Shown piece after piece: positions 16,996 to 26,197 of a stretch of 64,000 bases of DNA. The stretch is from Flavobacterium sp. 1355. GTDB taxonomy: Bacteria; Bacteroidota; Bacteroidia; Flavobacteriales; Flavobacteriaceae. The notes under the pieces were generated by a model. The model did no database searches and was not told the DNA's origin. It saw only the letters and a program-made list of their open reading frames with translations. How positions within the stretch are numbered: position 1 is the stretch's first letter; each line of letters opens with the position of its first letter. A program made the position numbers and the translations under genes. The DNA is taken from positions 124,001 through 188,000 of the forward strand of contig NZ_JAFICC010000008.1 of the NCBI RefSeq assembly GCF_017833415.1, given 5' to 3'.

Positions 16996-18192
16996 ATGAA
17001 ATATATTATGAAAAAATTATTTTCAACACGTTATACAATCATGTTACTTTCTGTAATAGGATTAGGGTTATTGACGGTTTCATGTGATGATGATCCGATT
17101 CCGTTGCGTGATCCAAATGCTGAGGCTGGTCCTGAATTAAAATATACATGGGCACAAACGGCAGACTCTCTACAGCTTTCAACTTATAATAATTATTTAG
17201 GTTCAAACGGTACATTTGTACAGAACAATGCCGGAAACGGTACATTTAACTACTGGCCAAATGCACATGTTCTTGACGTTTTGGTAGATGGTTATTTAAG
17301 GACCGGAGATGATAATTACAAAACCAAAATGAAAGCATTGTTACAGGGAATCAAAGTTAAAAACGGAAATACCTACAATAACGTTTTTAATGATGATATG
17401 CTTTGGTTAGCCAATTCATCCCTTCGTGCTTACAGTGCCACAAACGATCAGGAATACAAAGATGTTGCTGACTATTTATGGGAACGAATCAAACTGAGCT
17501 GGAGTGATAATGTTTTTGGAGGTGGAATTACCTGGAAACAGGATACACCAAAACAAAAAAATGCAGTATCAAACGCGCCTGCTGCCATTCTTGCCCTAAG
17601 ACTTTATGAAATTGATAATGATCCGGACGATTTGGTTTGGGCTAAGAAAATTTATGCATGGCAAAAAGCAAATCTTGTAGACCCTGTTTCGGGAGCAGTT
17701 TGGGATAATATTTCAGAAGTAAACGGGACAGTGGTTACCAACAAAGACTGGGTTTTTACTTATAATATGGGAACCTGGATTGGTGCCGGTTTAAGATTAT
17801 ACAAAGCGACCAATGAGCAAGGTTATCTTGATGATGCAGTAAAATCAGGAAGAACAGTTCTAACAAGTCCAAAATTAGTTTCTGAAGGTCTTCTTAGAGA
17901 TGAAGGACAAGGCGACGGAGGATTGTTTAAAGGTATTCTGGTACGTTATTTTACAGAACTAGCCCAACATCCAACAATCAATGCCACAGATAAAGAGAAG
18001 TTTACAGATTTTCTGGAATTTAATGCACAGTCATTCTACAGAAAAGGAATATTGAGACCAACAATGCTTTCAGGAAATAACTGGAAAGTTGCTCCTGCAG
18101 CTGGTGCAAGTGTAGATCTTACTACGCAATTGAGCGGAGTTATGTTAATAGAAGCAGCTGCAAAGCTGGATAAAGACGGATTTTTTGATTAA
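16996..18192 (+). CDS. GH76 family endo-alpha-1,6-mannanase, lipoprotein
   Basis: This protein has about 398 residues with an (alpha/alpha)6-barrel glycosidase domain of family GH76, whose known members cut alpha-1,6-mannan backbones. The family's paired catalytic aspartates are seen in VFNDDMLWLANSSLRAY (Asp133-Asp134 from this start). Other blocks are YWPNAHVLDVLVDGYLRTGD, GGITWKQDTPKQKNAVSNAPAAILALRLYE and TYNMGTWIGAGLRLYKAT. A lipoprotein signal (LLTVSC followed by DDDP) suggests outer-membrane anchoring, perhaps at the cell surface. The frame could extend to a TTG at 16975, but that lies in the hairpin. I prefer the ATG at 16996; the ATG at 17008 is also possible. Confidence 0.9.
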   Translation: MKYIMKKLFSTRYTIMLLSVIGLGLLTVSCDDDPIPLRDPNAEAGPELKYTWAQTADSLQLSTYNNYLGSNGTFVQNNAGNGTFNYWPNAHVLDVLVDGYLRTGDDNYKTKMKALLQGIKVKNGNTYNNVFNDDMLWLANSSLRAYSATNDQEYKDVADYLWERIKLSWSDNVFGGGITWKQDTPKQKNAVSNAPAAILALRLYEIDNDPDDLVWAKKIYAWQKANLVDPVSGAVWDNISEVNGTVVTNKDWVFTYNMGTWIGAGLRLYKATNEQGYLDDAVKSGRTVLTSPKLVSEGLLRDEGQGDGGLFKGILVRYFTELAQHPTINATDKEKFTDFLEFNAQSFYRKGILRPTMLSGNNWKVAPAAGASVDLTTQLSGVMLIEAAAKLDKDGFFD

Positions 18193-18222
18193 TTAATAAG
18201 TAGTTTGTTTAGTAATTTTTGT

Positions 18223-18256
18223 AATGCCTGGAGGAGAATAAAATCCTTCAGGTATT
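18223..18256 (+). repeat. Intercistronic hairpin between GH76 and GH2 genes
   Basis: AATGCCTGGAGGA and TCCTTCAGGTATT pair over 13 positions (two G-U pairs in RNA) around an 8-base loop. It lies in the 149-base gap between GH76 and GH2 and is followed by a weak, non-continuous T stretch. It may act as a partial terminator or mRNA-stabilising element. Confidence 0.65.
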
Positions 18257-18341
18257 ATACTATTTATTTGATACTATTTAGCATAGGAATAAATTACGAA
18301 GCCATGCAAAAGAACAATTCCGGAATTTCAAAAACATTAAA

Positions 18342-20147
18342 ATGAAGAATAAAATCACAATACTTTTTCTTTTTGCATGCCTCACATCCATTGCCCAGTG
18401 GAAGCCTCAGGGAGATAAAATAAAAACAAAATGGGCTGAACAGGTTGATCCCAGTCATGTACTGCCCGAATATCCACGGCCTATCATGGAAAGGGAGCAA
18501 TGGAAAAATCTAAATGGTTTATGGAACTACGCCATACAACCCGCAGGCCAAACAGCGCCAAAAGGCTATGACGGAAAAATACTCGTTCCTTTTGCTGTTG
18601 AATCAAGTCTTTCGGGAGTAATGAAAAAAGTAGGATCAGAAAACGAACTGTGGTACGAAACTAATTTTACAATTGACAGTAACTGGAAAAACAAAGATGT
18701 TTTATTGCATTTTGGTGCCGTAGACTGGAAAACTGAAGTTTGGATCAATAATATAAAAATTGGAACACATACCGGCGGATACGCACCTTTTAGCTTTAAT
18801 ATAACACCTTTCTTAAACGGTAAATCCCAAAAACTGGTTGTAAAAGTTTGGGACCCGACAAATGACGGAACGCAGCCAAGAGGAAAACAGGTAAAAAATC
18901 CCGAAAGCATCTGGTATACACCAGTATCGGGAATCTGGCAGACAGTATGGCTGGAACCGGTAAGCAAAAAACATATTGTTAATCTGAGAACAACACCGGA
19001 TATTGATCGCAATGCAATTAATATTGCTGCAGAAGTAGAAGGAAGCCTTCCGGGAGATATTGTTGAGGTCACGGTATTTGACAACAAAAAAGCAATTGCA
19101 ACAGAAAAAGCAGTAGCAGGCCAGCCACTGGATATCATACTTAGCAGTCCAAAATTATGGTCGCCGGATTCTCCTTTTTTATATGATATAAAAGTAAAGC
19201 TTATTAGTGGAGGCAAAATAACAGACGAAGTAAAAAGTTACTTCGCCATGCGAAAAATATCTTCAAAAAGAGATAACGACGGTATAGTGAGAATTCAGCT
19301 GAATAATAAAGATTGTTTTCAGTTCGGACCACTTGACCAGGGATGGTGGCCAGACGGATTATATACCGCACCAACAGACGAAGCTTTGCAATATGATCTT
19401 GTAAAAACAAAAGAATTAGGTTTTAACATGATCAGGAAACACGTAAAAGTAGAACCGGCCAGATGGTATACACATTGCGATAAAATGGGAATTCTGGTTT
19501 GGCAGGATATGCCAAACGGAGACGACGGACCAATTTGGCAAATGCACAAATACTTTGAAGGAACAGAATTAAAAAGAACCGCACAATCTGAAGAAACGTA
19601 CAAAAAAGAATGGAGAGAAATCATGGATTATTTGTACTCCTATCCAAGTATTGTAGTCTGGGTTCCGTTTAATGAAGCCTGGGGACAATTTAAAACAGTT
19701 GAAATCACCGAATGGACAAAAAATCACGATCCAAGCCGATTGGTTAATTCATCAAGCGGAGGGAATCATTTCCAAACGGGAGATATGCTAGACATCCACC
19801 ATTATCCTGAACCTAACATGAAATTGTATGATGCGCGAAGAATTACCGTTTTGGGAGAATATGGCGGAATTGGTATGCCAGTAACCGGACATTTATGGCA
19901 GACAGATAAAAACTGGGGATACACACAATTCAAGAATAATGACGAAACAACTGCAAAATATATTGAATATGCAGAACAGTTAAAAAAACTCTCCAAAACA
20001 GGTTTCTCTGCAGCAGTATATACCCAGACTACAGATGTCGAAGGAGAAGTAAATGGTTTTATGACTTACGACCGTAAAGTAGATAAAATGAATTTTTCTG
20101 AAGTCAGTAAAGCAAATAAAGAAGTAATTAACGCTATTAATAATTAG
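18342..20147 (+). CDS. GH2 family glycoside hydrolase
   Basis: This 601-residue secreted enzyme has a signal peptide ending near SIAQ. Domains in order are the sugar-binding jelly roll (about 45-210, WKNLNGLWNYAI... LLHFGAVDWKTEVWINN), an immunoglobulin-like domain (about 215-310) and the TIM barrel. The acid/base is Glu445 in PFNEAWGQF and the nucleophile Glu506 in VLGEYGG. GH2 members are beta-galactosidases, beta-mannosidases or beta-glucuronidases; the exact specificity is not readable. In this locus it would remove a beta-linked decoration. Its TAG stop is separated by a single codon from the TTG start of the next gene, in the same frame. Confidence 0.88.
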   Translation: MKNKITILFLFACLTSIAQWKPQGDKIKTKWAEQVDPSHVLPEYPRPIMEREQWKNLNGLWNYAIQPAGQTAPKGYDGKILVPFAVESSLSGVMKKVGSENELWYETNFTIDSNWKNKDVLLHFGAVDWKTEVWINNIKIGTHTGGYAPFSFNITPFLNGKSQKLVVKVWDPTNDGTQPRGKQVKNPESIWYTPVSGIWQTVWLEPVSKKHIVNLRTTPDIDRNAINIAAEVEGSLPGDIVEVTVFDNKKAIATEKAVAGQPLDIILSSPKLWSPDSPFLYDIKVKLISGGKITDEVKSYFAMRKISSKRDNDGIVRIQLNNKDCFQFGPLDQGWWPDGLYTAPTDEALQYDLVKTKELGFNMIRKHVKVEPARWYTHCDKMGILVWQDMPNGDDGPIWQMHKYFEGTELKRTAQSEETYKKEWREIMDYLYSYPSIVVWVPFNEAWGQFKTVEITEWTKNHDPSRLVNSSSGGNHFQTGDMLDIHHYPEPNMKLYDARRITVLGEYGGIGMPVTGHLWQTDKNWGYTQFKNNDETTAKYIEYAEQLKKLSKTGFSAAVYTQTTDVEGEVNGFMTYDRKVDKMNFSEVSKANKEVINAINN

Positions 20148-20150
20148 GTT

Positions 20151-22454
20151 TTGATAAAAACAAAAAACAATATTATTTTTTGGTTATTGGCATTTTTTGC
20201 TTCTGCTGCTGTCAATTCGCAAAACACACAAGTAATAACCCCTCAGGAACCTGTTGACTGGGTAAATCCTCTGGTGGGAACAGATTCTGATTATGGAATC
20301 TCAAACGGAAATACATATCCGGCTATAGCAATGCCATGGGGAATGAATTTCTGGACTCCACAAACAGCCGGTATGGGTGATGGCTGGGTGTACACCTATA
20401 AATCAACCAGGATTAAAGGCTTCAAACAAACGCACCAGCCATCTCCGTGGATGAATGATTACGGACAATTTTCAATCATGCCCGTGACCGGTGCGCTAAA
20501 GTTTAAGGAAGAAGAAAGACAAAGCTGGTTTTCTCACAAGGCAGAAAAGGTGACACCTTATTACTACAGCGTTTATTTGGCTGACTATGATGTTACAACC
20601 GAAATTACGCCAACAGAAAGAGCAGCCAGATTTAGATTTACTTTTCCTGAAACAGAGAATGCCTACATAGTTGTCGATGCTTTTGATAAAGGATCTTATG
20701 TAAAAATAATTCCGTCAGAAAGGAAAATTATCGGTTATACCACCAAAAACAGCGGTGGAGTTCCTCAAAATTTCAAAAACTATTTTGTAATTGTTTTTGA
20801 TAAAGATTTTCAGGTACATGCTACTTTCAATGGTGATATTTTAGGAAATGCCCTGGAAATGCAGGCAGATCATGCAGGCGCAGTCATCGGTTTTAAAACA
20901 AAAACAGGAGAAAAAGTCAACGCACAGGTTGCTTCGTCTTTTATAAGCTATGAACAAGCAGAAAGAAATCTGAAAGAAATTGGAAATGACAATTTTGATG
21001 AGCTTAAAGAAAAAGGAAGAGAAATCTGGAACAAAGAACTTAGTAAAATAAAAGTAGAAGGCGGAACTCCCGATCAAATGGGAACATTTTATTCCTGTTT
21101 GTACCGATCACTTCTTTTTCCGAGAAAGTTTTATGAATTCGATAAAAATAAAAAGCCAGTTCATTACAGTCCGTATAACGGAAAAGTACTAAAAGGGTAT
21201 ATGTTTGTTGACACAGGTTTCTGGGATACTTTTAGAGCCTTATATCCTTTTCTCAATTTAATGTACCCGGAATTAAACACCCAGATGCAGGAAGGACTTT
21301 CGAACGCATATAACGAAAGCGGATGGCTGCCGGAATGGTCAAGCCCCGGATTACGTGATATTATGGTTGGAAATAATTCGGCCTCAATAGTTTCTGAAGC
21401 ATATTTAAAAAGCGGAAAAGTAAAAGAATACGACATCGAAAATTTATACAAAGCCGTAATTCATGGTGCAAATAATGCCGGACCACTCAAAGCTGTGGGC
21501 CGTGCAGGAGTTGATTCTTATAATACGCTCGGGTATGTTCCTCACGATGTAATAAACGAAAGTGCTGCCCGAACACTGGAATACGCATATGATGATTTTG
21601 CCATCTATCAATTAGCAAAAGCCTTGAATAAGCCACAATCTGAAATTGATTTATATAAAAAGAGAAGTTTGAACTACAAAAACCTTTTTGACCCCAAATA
21701 TAATTTAATGCACCCTAAGAATGTGGACGGAAAATTTATGGAACCTTTTGATCCTTTTCAATGGTTTAACGGATTTACCGAAGGAAACAGCTGGCATTAT
21801 TCGTGGTCAGTATTTCACGACGTTCAAGGCCTAATTGATTTAATGGGAGGAAACAAAACCTTTGTTTCGCAATTAGACAAAGTCTTTTCATCACCTCCAA
21901 TTTTTGCTACCTCCAATTTTACTGGTGGGGTCATACACGAAATGAGAGAAATGCAAATTGCCAATATGGGACAATATGCACACGGAAACCAGCCAATTCA
22001 GCACATGATTTATCTTTACAATTATGCAGGAGAACCCTGGAAAGCACAATATTGGGTACGCGAAACTATGAACAGAATGTATCACGCAACCCCCGACGGC
22101 TATTGTGGCGATGAAGATAACGGACAGACATCGGCCTGGTACGTTTTTTCTTCCTTAGGTTTTTACCCGGTTACACCAGCCTCAGATCAATATGTTATCG
22201 GAGCGCCATTGTTTAAGAAAGCAACCATTCAGCTAGAAAATGGAAAAACGATAGAAATCAAAGCCGACGAAAACAGCGATCAGAACAGGTACATCAAAGA
22301 ATTAAAATTTAATGGAGAAAACCATACCAAAAACTGGATCAGCCACTCTGAATTAATGAACGGCGCAACACTGGAATTTGATATGTCATCATCACCCAAT
22401 CTCAAAAGAGGTATTCATAAAGAAGATGTACCATACTCATTAACAAACGAATAA
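20151..22454 (+). CDS. GH92 family alpha-mannosidase (first copy)
   Basis: This 767-residue periplasmic exo-alpha-mannosidase is of family GH92, which is calcium-dependent and inverting and usually acts on alpha-1,2 or alpha-1,3 linkages. The family blocks are NPLVGTDSDYGISNGNTYPAIAMPWGM, ESAARTLEYAYDDFAIYQLAK, EGNSWHYSWSVFHDVQGL, HGNQPIQHMIYLYNYAGEPWKAQ and GDEDNGQTSAWYVFSSLGFYP (about 653-673), which holds catalytic acidic residues. The only plausible start is a TTG at 20151, followed directly by a signal peptide (IIFWLLAFFASAAVNSQ). No ATG lies upstream because the in-frame TAG of the GH2 gene is one codon away. Confidence 0.92.
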   Translation: MIKTKNNIIFWLLAFFASAAVNSQNTQVITPQEPVDWVNPLVGTDSDYGISNGNTYPAIAMPWGMNFWTPQTAGMGDGWVYTYKSTRIKGFKQTHQPSPWMNDYGQFSIMPVTGALKFKEEERQSWFSHKAEKVTPYYYSVYLADYDVTTEITPTERAARFRFTFPETENAYIVVDAFDKGSYVKIIPSERKIIGYTTKNSGGVPQNFKNYFVIVFDKDFQVHATFNGDILGNALEMQADHAGAVIGFKTKTGEKVNAQVASSFISYEQAERNLKEIGNDNFDELKEKGREIWNKELSKIKVEGGTPDQMGTFYSCLYRSLLFPRKFYEFDKNKKPVHYSPYNGKVLKGYMFVDTGFWDTFRALYPFLNLMYPELNTQMQEGLSNAYNESGWLPEWSSPGLRDIMVGNNSASIVSEAYLKSGKVKEYDIENLYKAVIHGANNAGPLKAVGRAGVDSYNTLGYVPHDVINESAARTLEYAYDDFAIYQLAKALNKPQSEIDLYKKRSLNYKNLFDPKYNLMHPKNVDGKFMEPFDPFQWFNGFTEGNSWHYSWSVFHDVQGLIDLMGGNKTFVSQLDKVFSSPPIFATSNFTGGVIHEMREMQIANMGQYAHGNQPIQHMIYLYNYAGEPWKAQYWVRETMNRMYHATPDGYCGDEDNGQTSAWYVFSSLGFYPVTPASDQYVIGAPLFKKATIQLENGKTIEIKADENSDQNRYIKELKFNGENHTKNWISHSELMNGATLEFDMSSSPNLKRGIHKEDVPYSLTNE

Positions 22455-22491
22455 AAAAAAAGGTTTACCTTACTTATAAAAATATACAATA

Positions 22492-23922
22492 ATGGAAAGA
22501 AGAAAATTTATACAGAATACAGCTTTATTTGGCACATTAGCGCTGATCAATCCGATGGATATAATAGCCGGAACTAAGATGGTAAAAGATTTTCCAATCG
22601 TAAGAGTACCAAAAGACAAAAGGAATTTTGAAAGCGAATTTATAGAAAAAACAATCGCAGAATTTCAAAAGAACGTAAAAGACAAAGAACTCGGATGGTT
22701 ATTCAACAACTGTTTTCCAAATACACTGGACACAACAGTAACCTATTCTCAAAAAAATGGCAGACCGGATACTTACGTAATCACCGGAGATATCGATGCC
22801 ATGTGGCTTCGTGATAGTTCTGCACAGGTTTGGCCGTATATGGCTTTTGCCGGTAAAGATTTAAAACTAAAAAACCTGATTGCGGGAGTCATCAACAGGC
22901 AGACAGAATATATCCTCAAAGATCCATATGCAAATGCTTTCTATAATGATCCCAACAAAAAAGGAGAATGGACAACCGATCATACCGATATGAAACCCGG
23001 AGTTCATGAAAGAAAATACGAAATAGACTCCCTTTGTTACCCAATAAGATTAGCCTATAATTACTGGAAAAACACCAAAGACGTTTCCCCATTTGATGAA
23101 AATTGGGTAAAAGCAATCCAAACAACACTTCAGGTATTTAAAGATCAACAGCAAAAAAATGGCAAAAACCCATATACATTTCAGAGAACAACGCAATTTG
23201 CGACAGATACAAGACCTCTAAAAGGTTACGGATATCCGGTTAAACCAGTTGGTTTAGTATGCTCAGCATTTAGACCAAGTGACGATGCAACCGTTTTTTC
23301 TTTTTTAATACCATCAAACTTCTTTATTGTTTCCAGTATGAAACAGGCTGCAGAAATGCTGGAAACTATTAAAAAAGATACCGCTACAGCCAAAGAGTTA
23401 AGAGCATTGGCAGCCGAAGTAGAGCAGGCAATTAAAGATTACGGGATAGTAAATCATCCTAAATACGGAAATATTTATGCCTTTGAAGTAGATGGTTTTG
23501 GAGGCCACTTAATGATGGATGATTCTAATGTGCCAAGTTTATTAAGCCTTCCTTATTTAGATGCCATTGATATAAATGACCCGACATATCAAAACACCAG
23601 AAAATTTGTATTGTCAGAAGATAATCCATTTTTCTTTAAAGGAAAAGTAGCAGAAGGAATCGGAGGCCCGCACGTTGGCATGGACATGATTTGGCCAATG
23701 TCTTTGGTTATGAGAGCCTATACAACATCAGATCCAAATGAAATAAAAAATTGTATCAAAATGCTAAAAGCATCACACGGCGATACAGGATTTATGCACG
23801 AATCATTTCACAAAGACGACGCTAAAAATTTCACCAGATCATGGTTTGCATGGACCAATACATTGTTTGGAGAATTATTGTGGGATACCTACCAGAAGAA
23901 TCCAAAATTGCTGGAACTATAA
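22492..23922 (+). CDS. GH125 family exo-alpha-1,6-mannosidase
   Basis: This 476-residue metal-independent alpha-mannosidase of family GH125 removes terminal alpha-1,6-mannose. Diagnostic blocks are GDIDAMWLRDSSAQVWPY (about 99-116), YEIDSLCYPIRLAYNYW, FRPSDDATVFSFLIPSNFF, HVGMDMIWPMSLVMRAYT and HESFHKDDAKNFTRSWFAWTNTLFGELL near the end; the catalytic Asp and Glu lie in the last two regions. The N-terminus MERRKFIQNTALFGTLALI is a twin-arginine signal, unlike the Sec signals of its neighbours, so it would be exported folded to the periplasm. It pairs functionally with GH76, finishing the cut backbone fragments. Confidence 0.93.
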   Translation: MERRKFIQNTALFGTLALINPMDIIAGTKMVKDFPIVRVPKDKRNFESEFIEKTIAEFQKNVKDKELGWLFNNCFPNTLDTTVTYSQKNGRPDTYVITGDIDAMWLRDSSAQVWPYMAFAGKDLKLKNLIAGVINRQTEYILKDPYANAFYNDPNKKGEWTTDHTDMKPGVHERKYEIDSLCYPIRLAYNYWKNTKDVSPFDENWVKAIQTTLQVFKDQQQKNGKNPYTFQRTTQFATDTRPLKGYGYPVKPVGLVCSAFRPSDDATVFSFLIPSNFFIVSSMKQAAEMLETIKKDTATAKELRALAAEVEQAIKDYGIVNHPKYGNIYAFEVDGFGGHLMMDDSNVPSLLSLPYLDAIDINDPTYQNTRKFVLSEDNPFFFKGKVAEGIGGPHVGMDMIWPMSLVMRAYTTSDPNEIKNCIKMLKASHGDTGFMHESFHKDDAKNFTRSWFAWTNTLFGELLWDTYQKNPKLLEL

Positions 23923-23952
23923 CTGTTTAACGAATTTTAAGTTTTTTATAAA

Positions 23953-26133
23953 ATGAAAAAAATTAACAAGAATATCGTTCTTGCAGCCCTTTCTATGTCA
24001 ATTTTTGGCTTCAATGCGGCAGCACAAAAATCAGGTGGAGACCTTTCAAAAGGAAAATACACAGCCTTGGTAAATCCCTTTATCGGAACAGCACCGCTGC
24101 TCGACACCAAAATAATAGGATACACGCCACCGGCAGACATGCGCGTTTGGGCAGGACTGGTTTTTCCAGGTTCATCAGTACCCAACGCAATGGTACAATT
24201 AAGTCCCATGACCAAATACAGATCCGGAGCCGGATATGAATATGAAGACAAAGAAATCTTAGGATTTACGCATACCAACAAAGGGCACTGGAACCTTTGC
24301 CATATTCCGCTTTTACCAGTATCAGACGGAGCAGCCTACCCATACAAATCATCCTTTAGCCACGATCAGGAAAAAGCAAGTCCTGCGTATTATGAAGTAT
24401 ATTTAAAAGACTATGAAGTACAGGTAAAATTAACTTCAACCCTGCGTTGCGGCGTACACGAATATACTTTTAAAAACAACAAAGCAAGAAAAGTCCTTTT
24501 TGATCTGGGCAGAGCGAACAATCGTGTAGACGACTGGCAAATAAAACTGGAAGGATCTAATGCAGTTAGCGGATTTCAGAGAACCGGAGGCGAAAAAATA
24601 TACTTTTATGTGACTTTGAGCAGTCCAATCGAAAAACTGGATACCAAAGACATGGCCAAAAGCGGTGGTTATACTTTGGTAAACATCAAAGACGGAGACA
24701 CAAAACCCGTAACCGTTAAGATCGCATTATCTTTTGTAAGCGTAGAAAATGCCAAAGAAAACCTGAAAGTTGAGGTAGGAGACAAAAACCTGACAAAGGT
24801 TTTTGAGGAAGGAAGCACAAAATGGGAAAACATGCTTTCTAAAATTCAGGTAAAAGGCGGAAACGAACAGCAAAATGTAATGTTCTACAGCATGCTGTAC
24901 AGATCATTTTTATGGCCAGCATTAAGAAGTGACGTAAACGGACAATTTACAGATGAAGCCGGAAAAGTGCGCAAAGAAAATTACCATTATTATACACTTC
25001 CTTCTTTATGGGATGATTACAGAAACAAACTGGTTTTGTTAAGTATTTTTTCACCGGAAGTTACCAGTGACGTTATCAGTTCTATTATCAACGAAGGAGA
25101 AATTAAAGGTTTTATCCCAACATTTTTTCACGGAGATCACGCAGCCTCTTTTATTGCAGGCTCTTATATGAGAGGGATTAGAAATTATGATGTTAAAAAA
25201 GCCTATGGGTTATTACTAAACAACGCTTATAAAGAAGGCGGAACAAGACCTCATATTGCCGAGTATATTGCAAAAGGATATGTTCCTGAACAAGACATAA
25301 AAAATCCGGTAGTAGAAACCAAAGCCAATGCAGGCGTTACCAAAACTTTGGAATACGCTTATGACGATCATGCACTTGCCTTACTGGCCAAAGAATTGAA
25401 TGATACGGAACATTATAACGATTTGGTAAAACGATCAAAAAATTATGCAAACGTTTTTGACAAGGAATCTGCTTTTATGAGAGGAAGACTTGCAGACGGT
25501 AAATGGGTAACTCCTTTTAATCCCGAATTTCCTTATTACGAATACATGTACAGAGAAGCAAATGCCTGGCAGCTTTCTTTTTTTGTACCGCATGATATGC
25601 CGGGATTAGTAAAACTTTATGGGGGAGACAAGCCTTTTGAAGACAAACTCGATGAGTTTTTTACAAAACCGTGGAATCCGAATTACATTGCGTGGAATAT
25701 CTCTGGTTTTATCGGTCAGTATTGCCACGGAAATCAGCCGGATCATGAAGCACCTTTTTCGTATTATTTTATAAATAAACCTGAGAAATCGCAAAAAAGA
25801 ATCGACGAAATTCTGGAAACCATGTACGGAATTGGCCCTGAAAAACTGGCAATGAGCGGTATGGATGACGCAGGCGAAATGTCTTCCTGGTATGTTTTTG
25901 GCGCACTGGGACTCTATCCACTATCACCGGCCGATCCGGAATATATTGTAACGGTGCCTATTTTTAAAGAAGTTGTATGGACAACTCCGGCCGGAAAAAA
26001 AGTAACAATCAAAAATCCGAATGGGAAAAGAGATTTGGAAACCATAAAAGTAAATGGTGCTAAAATTGACGGCTATTATATTTCGCACGATTTGTTTAAA
26101 AATGGCGGTGATATACAAGTTATAACAAAATAA
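23953..26133 (+). CDS. GH92 family alpha-mannosidase (second copy)
   Basis: This 726-residue GH92 enzyme is clearly diverged from the first copy. It has a Sec signal (ending near NAAAQ) and the blocks NPFIGTAPLLDTKIIGY, VWAGLVFPGSSVPNAMVQLSP, TKTLEYAYDDHALALLAKEL, REANAWQLSFFVPHDMPGL, YCHGNQPDHEAPF and SGMDDAGEMSSWYVFGALGLYP (about 635-656, with the catalytic Asp pair). The WAGLVFPGSSVPNA version of the N-terminal block differs from the usual GNTxPG, so its linkage preference probably differs from the first copy. A 10-bp hairpin follows before the GH97 gene. Confidence 0.92.
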   Translation: MKKINKNIVLAALSMSIFGFNAAAQKSGGDLSKGKYTALVNPFIGTAPLLDTKIIGYTPPADMRVWAGLVFPGSSVPNAMVQLSPMTKYRSGAGYEYEDKEILGFTHTNKGHWNLCHIPLLPVSDGAAYPYKSSFSHDQEKASPAYYEVYLKDYEVQVKLTSTLRCGVHEYTFKNNKARKVLFDLGRANNRVDDWQIKLEGSNAVSGFQRTGGEKIYFYVTLSSPIEKLDTKDMAKSGGYTLVNIKDGDTKPVTVKIALSFVSVENAKENLKVEVGDKNLTKVFEEGSTKWENMLSKIQVKGGNEQQNVMFYSMLYRSFLWPALRSDVNGQFTDEAGKVRKENYHYYTLPSLWDDYRNKLVLLSIFSPEVTSDVISSIINEGEIKGFIPTFFHGDHAASFIAGSYMRGIRNYDVKKAYGLLLNNAYKEGGTRPHIAEYIAKGYVPEQDIKNPVVETKANAGVTKTLEYAYDDHALALLAKELNDTEHYNDLVKRSKNYANVFDKESAFMRGRLADGKWVTPFNPEFPYYEYMYREANAWQLSFFVPHDMPGLVKLYGGDKPFEDKLDEFFTKPWNPNYIAWNISGFIGQYCHGNQPDHEAPFSYYFINKPEKSQKRIDEILETMYGIGPEKLAMSGMDDAGEMSSWYVFGALGLYPLSPADPEYIVTVPIFKEVVWTTPAGKKVTIKNPNGKRDLETIKVNGAKIDGYYISHDLFKNGGDIQVITK

Positions 26134-26152
26134 GCTGTATTGTATAATTTAG

Positions 26153-26177
26153 ATAACGTCCCGTTTTGGGACGTTAT
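26153..26177 (+). repeat. Intercistronic hairpin between GH92 and GH97 genes
   Basis: ATAACGTCCC and GGGACGTTAT form a perfect 10-bp GC-containing stem with a GTTTT loop, followed by TCTTATAAAA. The weak T tract makes partial termination or RNA processing more likely than complete termination. Confidence 0.7.
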
Positions 26178-26197
26178 TCTTATAAAAACAATTTTAA

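Noticed and set aside
18566..19216. Long minus-strand open frame (216 codons) opposite the GH2 gene
   Set aside because: It lies entirely within the well-supported GH2 coding sequence, has no family features, and is rich in residues produced by antisense reading.
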